From: an uncultured Akkermansia sp.
GTDB taxonomy: Bacteria > Verrucomicrobiota > Verrucomicrobiia > Verrucomicrobiales > Akkermansiaceae
DNA: 43,025 nt
Reading direction: 5' to 3'
NCBI GenBank assembly: GCA_947631435.1
Contig: CANRLM010000008.1
Coordinates: 1-43,025, forward strand
The notes under the pieces are model-generated. The model saw nothing but the letters and a program-made list of their open reading frames with translations, had not been told where the DNA came from and searched no databases. How positions within the stretch are numbered: position 1 is the first letter of the stretch; each line of letters begins with the position of its first letter. Positions 7,489 to 16,350 of this stretch are shown here, piece by piece. The translations under genes were made by a program, and so were the position numbers.

Positions 7489-9288
7489 ATGACATTTGCT
7501 GAGCTAGGAATATGCCCTGAAATACTGGAGGCGATCGATATGCTCGGATTTGAGACACCGTCTCCGATCCAGGAACAGGCGATACCGCCGGCACTGGCTG
7601 GGGCGGATATCGTAGGCAGGTCGCACACGGGATCCGGCAAGACACTGGCTTTTACCATTCCGGCTCTGGAAAAAATCGACGCAAAAGTAGCGCAGGTGCA
7701 AATTCTTTGCCTGGCACCGACACGCGAGCTGGCGGTGCAGATCAGCAAGGAAGTGGATAAACTAGCAATTTTCTTAGATAATGTCTCGGCCGCGGCTATT
7801 TATGGCGGCACGTCATATGCCCCGCAGCTCGCGGCACTCCATCGCGGAGTTCCTTTCGTTGCCGGAACCCCGGGGCGAATTCTGGACCTCATTGAGAAAG
7901 GGGAGTTGCGTACGGACGGGATCAGCATGCTGATTCTGGATGAGGCAGACGAAATGCTTGACATGGGCTTTGCGGAGGAAATCGACCGCATTGTGGCATT
8001 GCTGCCGCCGGAAAGGCAAACGCTTTTTTTCTCTGCCACGATATCCCCGGCAATCCGTTCGCTGATTGATCGCATCTCGCAGGACCCGGTGGAAATCACC
8101 ATTGATCGCCCGGAACTGACGGTGCCGACTTGCGAGCAAAGTGTGTATGAGGTACTCTTCTCCTCTCGCATTGAAGTGCTCAGTCGTCTCATAGAAATGG
8201 GACGCATGAAACGCGGTCTCGTGTTCGCCAACACGAAACGGGTGGTGGATGACATTGTGGACGGTCTGCTCTCGCGGGGTTACTCGGTGGACCGCCTCCA
8301 CGGCGACATGCCACAAGCACTGCGGGAGCGAGTTCTTGCCTCTTACCGCAAAGGAAATCTGAATGTTCTCGTGGCTACCGACGTAGCGGCACGAGGATTG
8401 GATATTGAGGATGTAGATATCGTCGTGAATTTCGAACTTCCCCGCGAACCGGAAGATTACGTGCATCGCATCGGGCGCACAGCTCGCGCCGGACACAAGG
8501 GAAAGGCTGTCACTTTCATCGGGCGACGAGACTTCTCTCTGCTGGGTCGTATTGAGCGTTTCACCGGTGTGAGGATGCAGCGGGAGAAAGTAATGACGGC
8601 AGAGATGGTGGAACAAGCTCGCCGCGAGGCTCTTGTAGACGATGTGCTGGAGCTCGCCACGACAGGGAAACCCGAGTTACCGGAGGAACTGCGCGATATT
8701 GAGTTGCCGGCAGAGCAGATTGCCTCAGCGATGTTCAATCTGTTGATTCAAAGGCTAAGCCGCGAATTACAACCTATTCCCGAGGATCTCCCGGAACGCA
8801 GTATATCACACACAACACGCCCGAAACGCCCCTCCGAGGAAAAGGCAGATAGCGTGACTCTCTTCATCAACGCCGGTAAAATGCTGCGCATCCGACCGAA
8901 AGATGTCGCGGGGCTGTTGTACAATGAGGGAGACGCGCCAAAAGGGAGTGTGGGAGACATCCGGATCTTCCTGAAGCACACCCTCGTGGATGTATCACCG
9001 GAAGTGGGACCACTGCTCACAGAACGCCTCGCTGTGTGCAGCCTCTGCGGGTACGAAGTAAATGTGCGTGAAGATAAAGGGCACCCGGAAAACGCGCCGA
9101 CATTCCCGGCGTACACCCGGGGTCCGCGTGAACATCGCTATAGCGGGGAAAGGAATAGTGTCCGTCGCAGTTACCGCGCCCGCGTGGACGAGGAGCCGCG
9201 CAAAAGACGACCATTCCCTCGTAACAATGACTACCGCGGCGGCGGCAAGGGTTCCTTTTTCCCCCATCGCAGGAAACGCGATCAATAA
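7489..9288 (+). CDS. deaD: DEAD-box ATP-dependent RNA helicase, DeaD/CsdA-like
   Basis: A 599-residue helicase. The first RecA domain carries the Q motif (FETPSPIQEQ, 21-30), Walker A SHTGSGKT at 45-52, DEAD at 151-154 and SAT at 182-184. The second has ARGLDIEDVD near 300 and HRIGRTAR at 325-332. Residues about 455-510 (TLFINAGKMLRIRP onward) look like the DbpA-type RNA-binding domain of DeaD, and the last 80 residues are an Arg/Gly-rich basic tail. DeaD proteins unwind structured RNA in ribosome assembly, mRNA turnover and cold adaptation. The gene stands alone between two non-coding regions. Confidence is high for the family; DeaD rather than RhlE is supported by the RNA-binding domain. 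Confidence 0.92.
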   Translation: MTFAELGICPEILEAIDMLGFETPSPIQEQAIPPALAGADIVGRSHTGSGKTLAFTIPALEKIDAKVAQVQILCLAPTRELAVQISKEVDKLAIFLDNVSAAAIYGGTSYAPQLAALHRGVPFVAGTPGRILDLIEKGELRTDGISMLILDEADEMLDMGFAEEIDRIVALLPPERQTLFFSATISPAIRSLIDRISQDPVEITIDRPELTVPTCEQSVYEVLFSSRIEVLSRLIEMGRMKRGLVFANTKRVVDDIVDGLLSRGYSVDRLHGDMPQALRERVLASYRKGNLNVLVATDVAARGLDIEDVDIVVNFELPREPEDYVHRIGRTARAGHKGKAVTFIGRRDFSLLGRIERFTGVRMQREKVMTAEMVEQARREALVDDVLELATTGKPELPEELRDIELPAEQIASAMFNLLIQRLSRELQPIPEDLPERSISHTTRPKRPSEEKADSVTLFINAGKMLRIRPKDVAGLLYNEGDAPKGSVGDIRIFLKHTLVDVSPEVGPLLTERLAVCSLCGYEVNVREDKGHPENAPTFPAYTRGPREHRYSGERNSVRRSYRARVDEEPRKRRPFPRNNDYRGGGKGSFFPHRRKRDQ

Positions 9289-9520
9289 AGCGCTCGAGCT
9301 GTGCAAGCAAGCTATTGCGTGTAGAACAGGCAGCGTCATTTTTCCCGGGTGCCTGCCCATGCGCAGAAATTACGAAATGTCTGCGGAGTGTGATGACGAT
9401 GTGTACCGACGACTCTGCAGCTGTGTGAACGTAACGGTATTCCGGAAAATCTTGCGGGATCCAGACCTCTGCTTTTCCATGGAACGCATTTGTCCCATCG
9501 CGGACTAAAGGAGTTATTCC

Positions 9521-9688
9521 ATGCCTCTGGGTTTCTCTTCAACGTGCGGCCCAGAAGGAGCCTCAGTAAACGGGCAATCCCTTGAGAAACTCGAGAGGCG
9601 AATATCTTCCATCTCTTGCCAGAATCTCAATTTAAATGCAATTGCCCTGGGTTCAGGCTTGAAAGAAGAAGAATTTGGCGTAGAATAG
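9521..9688 (+). CDS. Possible small protein, 55 residues (doubtful)
   Basis: The frame starts at an ATG with AAGGAG at 9508-9513, seven bases away, a good Shine-Dalgarno. It begins MPLGFSSTCGPEG and ends in an acidic KEEEFGVE. It has no signal or membrane segment and matches nothing I know. Its TAG stop at 9686-9688 overlaps the last base of the -10 box of the next gene's promoter, so translation and initiation would share sequence. It could be a chance frame; comparison with related genomes would decide. Confidence 0.28.
   Translation: MPLGFSSTCGPEGASVNGQSLEKLERRISSISCQNLNLNAIALGSGLKEEEFGVE
9659..9686 (+). promoter_or_regulatory. Promoter of the PpiD-like gene
   Basis: TTGAAA at 9659-9664 and TAGAAT at 9681-9686 are separated by 16 bases. 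The leader to the ATG at 9729 would be about 35 bases, unlike most other promoters in the window. There is no clear Shine-Dalgarno. Confidence 0.6.
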
Positions 9689-9728
9689 ACGGCGCCGACG
9701 TAGTCTATTTCATAATCCGACCAATTTT

Positions 9729-11498
9729 ATGACCATACTAGAATTCATCCGCAAGAACTCTCTCATGGTGCTCATCGTCATTGTCGCTGTAGGCGCGGGA
9801 CTCGTGATGATGGACTACAGTGGCAAGGGGAGTGCGTTTTCTCGAGATTTCTACATCCGAGTGAATGACGTTGGCTACAGCTACCCGGAAACCGCGGCAC
9901 TTGGCGAAAACGGGAAACAGTATCTTTCTTCTCTTATTTCTGCCACCGGCGAACTCACTGAACACCTGGATGCCGACGGCAACGGCGTTATTGATCCTGC
10001 AGAACAACCCGCAGCCATTGCATGGCAACAGGAGCACCCGGAAGTCTTCCGCTCTCTCAACGACCTGCGTTCCATTTATGCTTCCTGGCACTACGGCGTA
10101 GCAAAAGACGGGGAAGTGAATGTGGCAATTAATCGTGCGATGCTGCAGGCGGAGGCGGATAAATTGGGGCTGCACCCAAGCGAGGAGCAAATCGATGCCT
10201 ACCTGCGCGCCCTGCCTGCTTTCAAGAAGGAAGATGGTTCTTTTAACCTCGACCTCTATCGCCGCCTCGCAGGCTACCATCATGGCAACATCAGCCGGGT
10301 ACACGAGGAGGCCTTCCGGGGCGTGGTGGCGGACATCATCATCTGGAACGCACTGCAGAAGATAATGGGTGAAGGCGTGGCCTTCAACACGAAAGCACAA
10401 ACTGCTTATCTTGACGCGATCTCTCAGAGCATATCAGGCATCACAGCTTTCATTCCTTCTTCGGCAGCTCCCGCTGCCCCGGATCCCACGGAGGATGAGT
10501 TGAGAACCTACTGGGAACAACATAAGGAAAACTACAAGAGCGATGAACGACGCATCGTCTCTGTCTATACCCTCACCCCCGGCGAAGGAAGTAACCCGGA
10601 GAATCTGCTGGCCACGGCGGATGAGATTTTGCAGGAGCTCTCCCTCGCGAACGGTCAGGGACTCGATGGCATTCTGGACCGCGCCTCAAAAAACCCGCAG
10701 TATGAGCCCTTCACCTACCTGCAGGCGGATGGCACAGCGTTGCAAAGCTATGAACTCGCCACGCAGCAGGGATTGGCAGAGCGCTTGCAGGACACTGTGA
10801 ACGACAACGGAAGAGATACCCCGTTGGCGGAAATTGCATTCTCAGAGGTAGAGAACGTTGCAACACCGGAGGTATACCGGTCCGCCAAAGCCAATGGCAC
10901 AGCGGATCGTCTGGTAGCCATCCGCCAGATCCGTGGTTTCTACACCACACCTGATGGGAAGCTTAAGCTCGTACGCATTGAGGCTGTGGAGCCTCCTGCT
11001 GTGCTGAGCTATGAGGAGGCGAAAGAACGAGCCCTTGTTGATTGTCGTAAGGAGCGCGTCGATAACGCTCTGAAACAATACGCTCAAAAAAATTACGAGC
11101 AAATACAATCTGCCCTTGCTGAGAAGGGACTGCGCGATGCCTTTGAAATCGCCACGGCTGCCGGCGGCACGGTGGAAGATTTCGGCCCCCTTGCCATGGG
11201 ACAGCTCAACACCGTCCTGCCAACCGGTGTATCAGATTCCGATCTCATTGGCACGCCGAGCGGAAAACTCGCACCTCTCGCTATTCTGCCGACCGGCGCA
11301 CGCATCACTGCCGTGAGCCGCCGCACTGTGGAAAACTCCCCGGCCGCAACGATGCGACGGCAGCTCATGGAGCTACCCATGCAGAACGAGCAGCTACGCG
11401 CTGAAATGATGCAGGAATGGCAGAATGCCGGCTTTTCCCGCTTCAATGTGCAGCTTTCCACGAGTGTGCGCACAGCACAAGATTCCGACGAGGAGTAA
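9729..11498 (+). CDS. Membrane-anchored PpiD/SurA-like chaperone with EF-hand loop
   Basis: A 589-residue protein with one N-terminal transmembrane segment (about 10-28) and a large periplasmic part. Residues 100-230 resemble the SurA_N/PpiD helical chaperone region and 260-420 the parvulin-like and linker portion, but I do not see a clean, complete parvulin motif, so isomerase activity is uncertain. Residues 81-92 (DADGNGVIDPAE) fit the canonical EF-hand calcium loop at positions 1, 3, 5, 6, 8, 9 and 12. PpiD-like proteins hold exported proteins as they leave the Sec channel. A 32-base gap leads to the POT transporter, probably one transcript. Family call is moderate; the calcium loop is direct from sequence. 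Confidence 0.7.
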   Translation: MTILEFIRKNSLMVLIVIVAVGAGLVMMDYSGKGSAFSRDFYIRVNDVGYSYPETAALGENGKQYLSSLISATGELTEHLDADGNGVIDPAEQPAAIAWQQEHPEVFRSLNDLRSIYASWHYGVAKDGEVNVAINRAMLQAEADKLGLHPSEEQIDAYLRALPAFKKEDGSFNLDLYRRLAGYHHGNISRVHEEAFRGVVADIIIWNALQKIMGEGVAFNTKAQTAYLDAISQSISGITAFIPSSAAPAAPDPTEDELRTYWEQHKENYKSDERRIVSVYTLTPGEGSNPENLLATADEILQELSLANGQGLDGILDRASKNPQYEPFTYLQADGTALQSYELATQQGLAERLQDTVNDNGRDTPLAEIAFSEVENVATPEVYRSAKANGTADRLVAIRQIRGFYTTPDGKLKLVRIEAVEPPAVLSYEEAKERALVDCRKERVDNALKQYAQKNYEQIQSALAEKGLRDAFEIATAAGGTVEDFGPLAMGQLNTVLPTGVSDSDLIGTPSGKLAPLAILPTGARITAVSRRTVENSPAATMRRQLMELPMQNEQLRAEMMQEWQNAGFSRFNVQLSTSVRTAQDSDEE

Positions 11499-11530
11499 AC
11501 CGGCTCGCGTAACCCTGCCTCGCCTCTCTC

Positions 11531-13162
11531 ATGCCCCTGCCCCCACAGACGAAGTACATCGTGGGCAATGAGGCCTGCGAACGTTTCAGTTTTTACGGCA
11601 TGCGCAGCATTCTCACTCTCTACATGGTGAGTGTGCTGGCAATGAGTGAGAGCGAAGCTGTTGTGGTGAGTCATCTCTTCAACGCCTGCATCTACATTTT
11701 TCCCCTGTTGGGTGCCTGGGTAGCAGATCGCTTCGTCGGACGCTATAGGATGATTTTGTTTGTATCGCTCTTCTACTGTCTGGGACACGGCGTACTCTCC
11801 ATGTCCGATTGTTTCCAGAGCATCGAATCCCGAAGGACGATTCTCTTTGCGGGCTTGCTCATCATTGCCCTTGGCGCCGGTGGCATCAAGCCCTGCGTCT
11901 CTGCCTTCGTGGGCGACCAGGCAGACGGCACGGACTCCGCGACCATGACACGCCTCTACGCTGCCTTCTACTGGTCCATCAACCTGGGTTCCTTCTTCTC
12001 CTTCCTCGTGATCCCATGGGTGCGTCAAAATTGGGGTTATGGCTGGGCATTCGGCATCCCGGGCATCTTCATGGCTCTCGCTACTTTTATCTTCTGGCAC
12101 GGCAGGAAACTCTACCGTCACCGAGCCCCGTCACAACCGGAGTTTGTGGCTGTCCTCGCCTCACAGCTCCTGAGCGGTAGAGAGCGCGCTGAGGCACGCT
12201 GGGGAACGCAAATCATACAGAGCACGACAGACACCCTGCGCGGAATCAGTCGCTTTCTGCTTATTTTCCCTTGCGTCATCATCATGTTTTTTGTTCTTGC
12301 GTGGGGTGGGTACACCCTGGCGCAACTCTGCGGTGCCGACGGTATGCTCTCCTCTCTCGCCGCCCTATCCACGGCGCTTTTCTGTTTGGTCGCTTCTCTC
12401 ATTCCCCTGACACGCCGTGCGGCACGTCTCGGCTCGCAGAATTTTCTCGGTCGAACCGGGGCTCTCCTTTTCCCGACCCTGTGCAGCGTCCCTGCCCCCT
12501 ACGATGCCGATCAGCTCAGCGAAACGCGCGGACTTCTACGCGTGCTGACAGTGTTTCTCATGATCATACCCTTCTGGAGCCTCTTCGACCAGACAATGTC
12601 CAGCTGGGTTCTCCAGGGCGAGAAGATGCAGCCTCTTATCCTGGCCAGCTCCTCCGGAATGCGCTTTTCCTTCGGCGCCGAAGAAATGCAGAGCGTAAAC
12701 CCACTTATCATCATGATCTTTGTACCCATCGTCACGCTGATCATCTACCCCCGCATCGGTCGGTGGGCAGCTCCTTTGCGCCGCATGGGCTGCGGGATCA
12801 TTCTCGCCGGAGTCTCCTATGCCTGTGTCGCCGCTATCCAGTCCCTCCTTGATGCCGGCCACCAACTCTCCATCCTCTGGCAGTCTGTCCCCTACCTCGT
12901 CCTCACTTTCTCTGAAATCCTCGTCAGTACCACCGGTCTCGAATACGCCTATACCGCCGCCGGTAAAAATCTCAAGAGTATCGTCTCCGGTTTCTGGTTT
13001 CTTACCAGCACTCTCGGCAATTTCCTCATCATCTTCCTCACCGCTCTTGTCTCCGATCCTGCCTCCACTTCCACCTTCCTCATCTACGCTCTCCTGAGTG
13101 TCAGCGTCGGCTTGGTCTTTTTCTTCGTCACCTCCCGCAACTTCTTTAAAACAGCCGCCTGA
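11531..13162 (+). CDS. POT/PTR2-family proton-dependent oligopeptide transporter
   Basis: A 543-residue polytopic inner-membrane protein with at least 12 hydrophobic segments. The N-terminus has the ExxER-type proton-coupling motif NEACERFSFYGM (13-24) and, further on, INLGSFFS, the PTR2 signature region. POT transporters import di- and tripeptides with protons. Substrates may include peptides from host mucin or diet, which is inference. It follows the PpiD-like gene closely and has no promoter of its own that I can see. Converging with the GH2 gene, it is followed by a long-armed hairpin at 13165-13201. Confidence 0.9.
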   Translation: MPLPPQTKYIVGNEACERFSFYGMRSILTLYMVSVLAMSESEAVVVSHLFNACIYIFPLLGAWVADRFVGRYRMILFVSLFYCLGHGVLSMSDCFQSIESRRTILFAGLLIIALGAGGIKPCVSAFVGDQADGTDSATMTRLYAAFYWSINLGSFFSFLVIPWVRQNWGYGWAFGIPGIFMALATFIFWHGRKLYRHRAPSQPEFVAVLASQLLSGRERAEARWGTQIIQSTTDTLRGISRFLLIFPCVIIMFFVLAWGGYTLAQLCGADGMLSSLAALSTALFCLVASLIPLTRRAARLGSQNFLGRTGALLFPTLCSVPAPYDADQLSETRGLLRVLTVFLMIIPFWSLFDQTMSSWVLQGEKMQPLILASSSGMRFSFGAEEMQSVNPLIIMIFVPIVTLIIYPRIGRWAAPLRRMGCGIILAGVSYACVAAIQSLLDAGHQLSILWQSVPYLVLTFSEILVSTTGLEYAYTAAGKNLKSIVSGFWFLTSTLGNFLIIFLTALVSDPASTSTFLIYALLSVSVGLVFFFVTSRNFFKTAA

Positions 13163-13164
13163 GT

Positions 13165-13201
13165 CTTCCCTCGTGAAGAGCGGACGAGAGCGTGAGGGAA
13201 G
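13165..13201. terminator. Possible terminator between convergent genes
   Basis: CTTCCCTC pairs perfectly with GAGGGAAG around a 21-base loop, just after the POT stop codon and before the end of the opposing GH2 gene. There is no T-tract on either side, so intrinsic termination is doubtful; position is the main argument. Confidence 0.35.
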
Positions 13202-13277
13202 GAAAGGGCACAAGGGACAGGACGCGACACGTCCCTCCCGCTCTGAGTTGTTATTCTCGTCTCACGAAGTGGAGAAG

Positions 13278-16256
13278 CTATTTCTCCTGCGGTGCCACAA
13301 CTTGAATATGCTCCTGAACAGTCGGCAAATTTTCCGCGCAAACGCTCACGGTGACTGAACCCGTCTCGCCGCGTTTGGAGCGCACAATAGCGAGGATGCG
13401 ACCGTTGAAGAAAGACTGATTCGGATTCTGCATGCAAGTCTGGTCAATGGGGTTACCATTGCAGAACCCGATGAGTGTCGCCGGTCCCTCAATGGAGAAG
13501 CTTACCTTCCGGCAATCCGTCGGCACCACATGCCCCTCCTCATCCACCACTGCCAACTCGATAAAGCTCAGGTCATGCCCATCTGCAGCAATAGTGGAAC
13601 CATCCACCGAAGCCTGCACTCCGACAGCCTCCCCCGTAGTCACCACCCTGTCCTCTGCCCAGAGTTTGCCGCCCTTTTTCACCACCACGTGGATCTCGCC
13701 CGGTTCGTAAACCACATTTTCCCACACAAAGCGGTAGGCGGTGCGGGACGTATCACGAACGCCCTGAGGAATCTTCTCGCCCTCGTTTTTTTCATCCTTG
13801 CGACAAACTCCCTGACTCTTACCATTCACGAACAACTCAGCCTCGTCGCCGGAACTGAAGCACATCACCGGCGTCACTTTCCCCTCCCTGCCCCTCCAAT
13901 TCCAATGCGGGAGAAGATGCGCAAAGCGCTCATCCGGTGACCAGCGGCTTTTGTAAAGATAGAAGGCATCCTTCGGAAAACCCGCAAGGTCAATCAGTCC
14001 GAAATACGAGCTGCGGCTGGGAGCCTTATTGCCCATGGCCTGAAGCTGGTCCATAATCGCCTGTTTCTCAGCATCGGATAATTCCTGCAGATTTCCAACA
14101 TTAGAGGCATCTTGATTGTATGGTGTAGGTTCACCGAGATAATCAAAGCCGGTCCACACATATTCTCCTGCCATGTTCGGCTCATCATCCTGCGCCTTGA
14201 ACTCCACATCCCCACAATTACCCCAGGCCACAGCCGCCACGCCATACGCACTCACCTGGAAGGCGCTTGTGCCACCGCCTCCACCCCAGCGGAGCGGGAA
14301 GACGTAAAACCCGCGTGTGCCGATGCCGGAAGCAGTTTCAGACCCGTAAACAGGTTTGTTGGGCCGCCGCCTGACGTACTCGCGGTAGGTCCACGGCTTG
14401 TAGTTGAAGCCCATGACATCCAGCACATCTCCAAAGCCGTTCCATGCACCCTCGACGTTATTCACCCCCACGGTGAAGGGGCGGGTGGTATCGTACTTAC
14501 GAAATTCATCGCGAAGATTGCGACAAATCTCAACACCTGTCGCCGATGTGATTTCCGAAATTTCATTACCGCCGCTCCACATAATCACACAGGGATGATT
14601 GCGATCACGCCGCACAAAATTCTCCACATCACGCTTCCACCATTGATCCCAGTCCCGATGATAGCCGTTCAATTTATCGTATTTCTGCGCCTTCCAGATA
14701 TCAAAGAGTTCATCAAGAACGAGTACTCCCTGTTCATCGCAAACATCAAGCACCTCCGGCGCAGGCGGATTATGAGAAGTCCGAATGGAATTGCAACCCA
14801 TATACTTAAGTTTACGAACTTTACGCTCCCATGCTCTCCGGTGGAAAGCGGAACCTAGCGCTCCCAAGTCGTGATGTTCGCAAACGCCATTCAGTTGTAC
14901 ACGCTTGCCATTGAGGTAAAATCCATCCGGCTTCCACTCAATACGTCTCACCCCAAACCGTGTATTGCGCACCTCGGACGCGGCCCCCTTTTGGGAAAGC
15001 GTCGTCGTGAGCGAGTACAGGTTCGGCTCTTCACAGCTCCACAACCTCGGACTGGGGAGGGAAAGCTGCTGCTCCACGGTACAGGATGTCCCCGGCGCCA
15101 ACGTAACCCACACGGGCTGCGCTACCGCCTCTCCCACTTTCTGTTCCACGGCAAATTCCGTCGGCGAGTCCCCGGTATTTTCGACACACGTCTCAACCCG
15201 AACTGTGGCGTTATCGGGGGAAATCTCCGGTGTAGTCACGTAAATGCCGTTGTAAGCGATGTGCGCAGGAGCAACATGCTCCAGCCGGACATGTCGGTAG
15301 ATGCCGGCTCCAGGATACCAGCGCGTAGACAGAGGTTCATTGCTTGCACGCACCGCCACCAGGTTATCTTTCCCGGGGTGGAGATACGGGGTAATATCCA
15401 CGCGGAAGGAAGAATATCCGTACGCCCATTCTCCCGCCTTCCTGCCGTTCACGTACACCAGCGGATGCGACATCACACCATCAAAGTCTATGTAATAGCG
15501 ATCTTTTTTCGGAGAGAAATCTTCCGCCACCTCAAAATGCTTGCGGTACCAGCCATAGCCGTTCCATGGAAGCTTTCCCGTTTCATTCGGTTCATCGCGC
15601 AGGAATGGGCTCTCAATCGCCCAATCGTGTGGCAGTTGCACAGGTTTGAAGGCTCTCTCGTCATACCCCGGCATGGCCGGTTCCGTGGGATCCTCCACCC
15701 TGATGGGAGAAACCGGCTTTCCATCCATCCCTGACAGCTCAATCTCACGAACACTCGCCCACGAACTCCGAGAAGTTCCGGGAAAAATCAGTCGGAGCCT
15801 TTCAAGAGCTCGTCCTTTCATGTCAATCTGCGACGATCCCTCGTTCTCGGACACAATCAGCTTTTCTACCACTCCCCCGGGAAAGCCGAGCTCAACCTCC
15901 ACTTCCTGCCTGTCTGCTTTTTCCCAGTATATCTTCAGTTCCTTCAGGGGAGTCTTTCCGTCCAGATTCAGCAGGAGAGAGTGACCCGCCTTCGCGTCGG
16001 GCGCGCACCAGCGAGTTCCCCTGTCACCATCGATAGCATGCGTCGCAGGATTTCCCGCCTGAGACCCTTCGGGAGCATAAATCCCAACGGCTGCACCATC
16101 CGGGGAGAACGGGCCAAAGTAGCGGAAGGACCAACCAAAATCGAAACATTCGCGTTCAGGTAAAACTCTTCCATCAACGACCTCGCCCAACGCGGAGTCA
16201 ACGCGAAAAGAACTCACGCAGAGTAGCACGACGAATAATAACTTCACCAATTTCAT
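13278..16256 (-). CDS. Secreted GH2 family beta-galactosidase-like glycosidase
   Basis: A 992-residue exported enzyme. Residues 1-22 form a signal peptide. Residues about 60-175 (NPATHAIDGDRGTRWCAP and following strands) resemble an F5/8 type C or CBM32-like carbohydrate-binding domain placed within the N-terminal part. The GH2 sugar-binding, immunoglobulin-like and TIM-barrel domains follow, with acid/base Glu565 in SGGNEIS and nucleophile Glu640 in YGSETASG. A C-terminal region of beta domains ends the protein. GH2 enzymes of this build remove beta-galactose and sometimes other sugars from glycans; mucin O-glycans are a likely target here. It lies 94 bases downstream of yifB on the same strand but has its own putative promoter. 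Confidence 0.88.
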   Translation of the reverse strand: MKLVKLLFVVLLCVSSFRVDSALGEVVDGRVLPERECFDFGWSFRYFGPFSPDGAAVGIYAPEGSQAGNPATHAIDGDRGTRWCAPDAKAGHSLLLNLDGKTPLKELKIYWEKADRQEVEVELGFPGGVVEKLIVSENEGSSQIDMKGRALERLRLIFPGTSRSSWASVREIELSGMDGKPVSPIRVEDPTEPAMPGYDERAFKPVQLPHDWAIESPFLRDEPNETGKLPWNGYGWYRKHFEVAEDFSPKKDRYYIDFDGVMSHPLVYVNGRKAGEWAYGYSSFRVDITPYLHPGKDNLVAVRASNEPLSTRWYPGAGIYRHVRLEHVAPAHIAYNGIYVTTPEISPDNATVRVETCVENTGDSPTEFAVEQKVGEAVAQPVWVTLAPGTSCTVEQQLSLPSPRLWSCEEPNLYSLTTTLSQKGAASEVRNTRFGVRRIEWKPDGFYLNGKRVQLNGVCEHHDLGALGSAFHRRAWERKVRKLKYMGCNSIRTSHNPPAPEVLDVCDEQGVLVLDELFDIWKAQKYDKLNGYHRDWDQWWKRDVENFVRRDRNHPCVIMWSGGNEISEITSATGVEICRNLRDEFRKYDTTRPFTVGVNNVEGAWNGFGDVLDVMGFNYKPWTYREYVRRRPNKPVYGSETASGIGTRGFYVFPLRWGGGGGTSAFQVSAYGVAAVAWGNCGDVEFKAQDDEPNMAGEYVWTGFDYLGEPTPYNQDASNVGNLQELSDAEKQAIMDQLQAMGNKAPSRSSYFGLIDLAGFPKDAFYLYKSRWSPDERFAHLLPHWNWRGREGKVTPVMCFSSGDEAELFVNGKSQGVCRKDEKNEGEKIPQGVRDTSRTAYRFVWENVVYEPGEIHVVVKKGGKLWAEDRVVTTGEAVGVQASVDGSTIAADGHDLSFIELAVVDEEGHVVPTDCRKVSFSIEGPATLIGFCNGNPIDQTCMQNPNQSFFNGRILAIVRSKRGETGSVTVSVCAENLPTVQEHIQVVAPQEK

Positions 16257-16315
16257 AATGAGGAGAGTGTGTTGTTCAACGGGACAGGTCCGGTATTCTT
16301 CCCTACTATATAAGT

Positions 16316-16344
16316 ATTCGTACTCAGGCAGACTTTTCTGTCAA
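16316..16344 (-). promoter_or_regulatory. Putative GH2 gene promoter
   Basis: On the minus strand a perfect TTGACA (16339-16344) is followed after 17 bases by ACGAAT (16316-16321), a weak -10. A better TATAGT sits further down at 16305-16310 but at 28 bases spacing. The leader would be about 55 bases, long for this window. Confidence 0.4.
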
Positions 16345-16350
16345 AGAAAA

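Larger units (their letters stand above)
9289..9728. other. Intergenic region between helicase and PpiD-like gene
   Basis: This stretch of 440 bases contains one short frame with a good Shine-Dalgarno (9521-9688, listed separately) and the promoter of the next gene. No terminator with a T-tract was seen after the helicase. A segment near 9365-9390 weakly recalls the dispersed element (AAATTACGAAATG), too weak to call. Confidence 0.5.

Noticed and set aside
9365..9400. Another degenerate copy of the dispersed element
   Set aside because: Only about a dozen bases agree loosely; not distinguishable from chance.
11093..12121. Minus-strand frame of 342 codons across the PpiD-like and POT genes
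   Set aside because: It overlaps two recognisable genes and has no domain of its own.
12536..13213. Minus-strand frame opposite the POT transporter, Asp/Glu/Gly-rich
   Set aside because: It is an antisense shadow of hydrophobic transporter codons.
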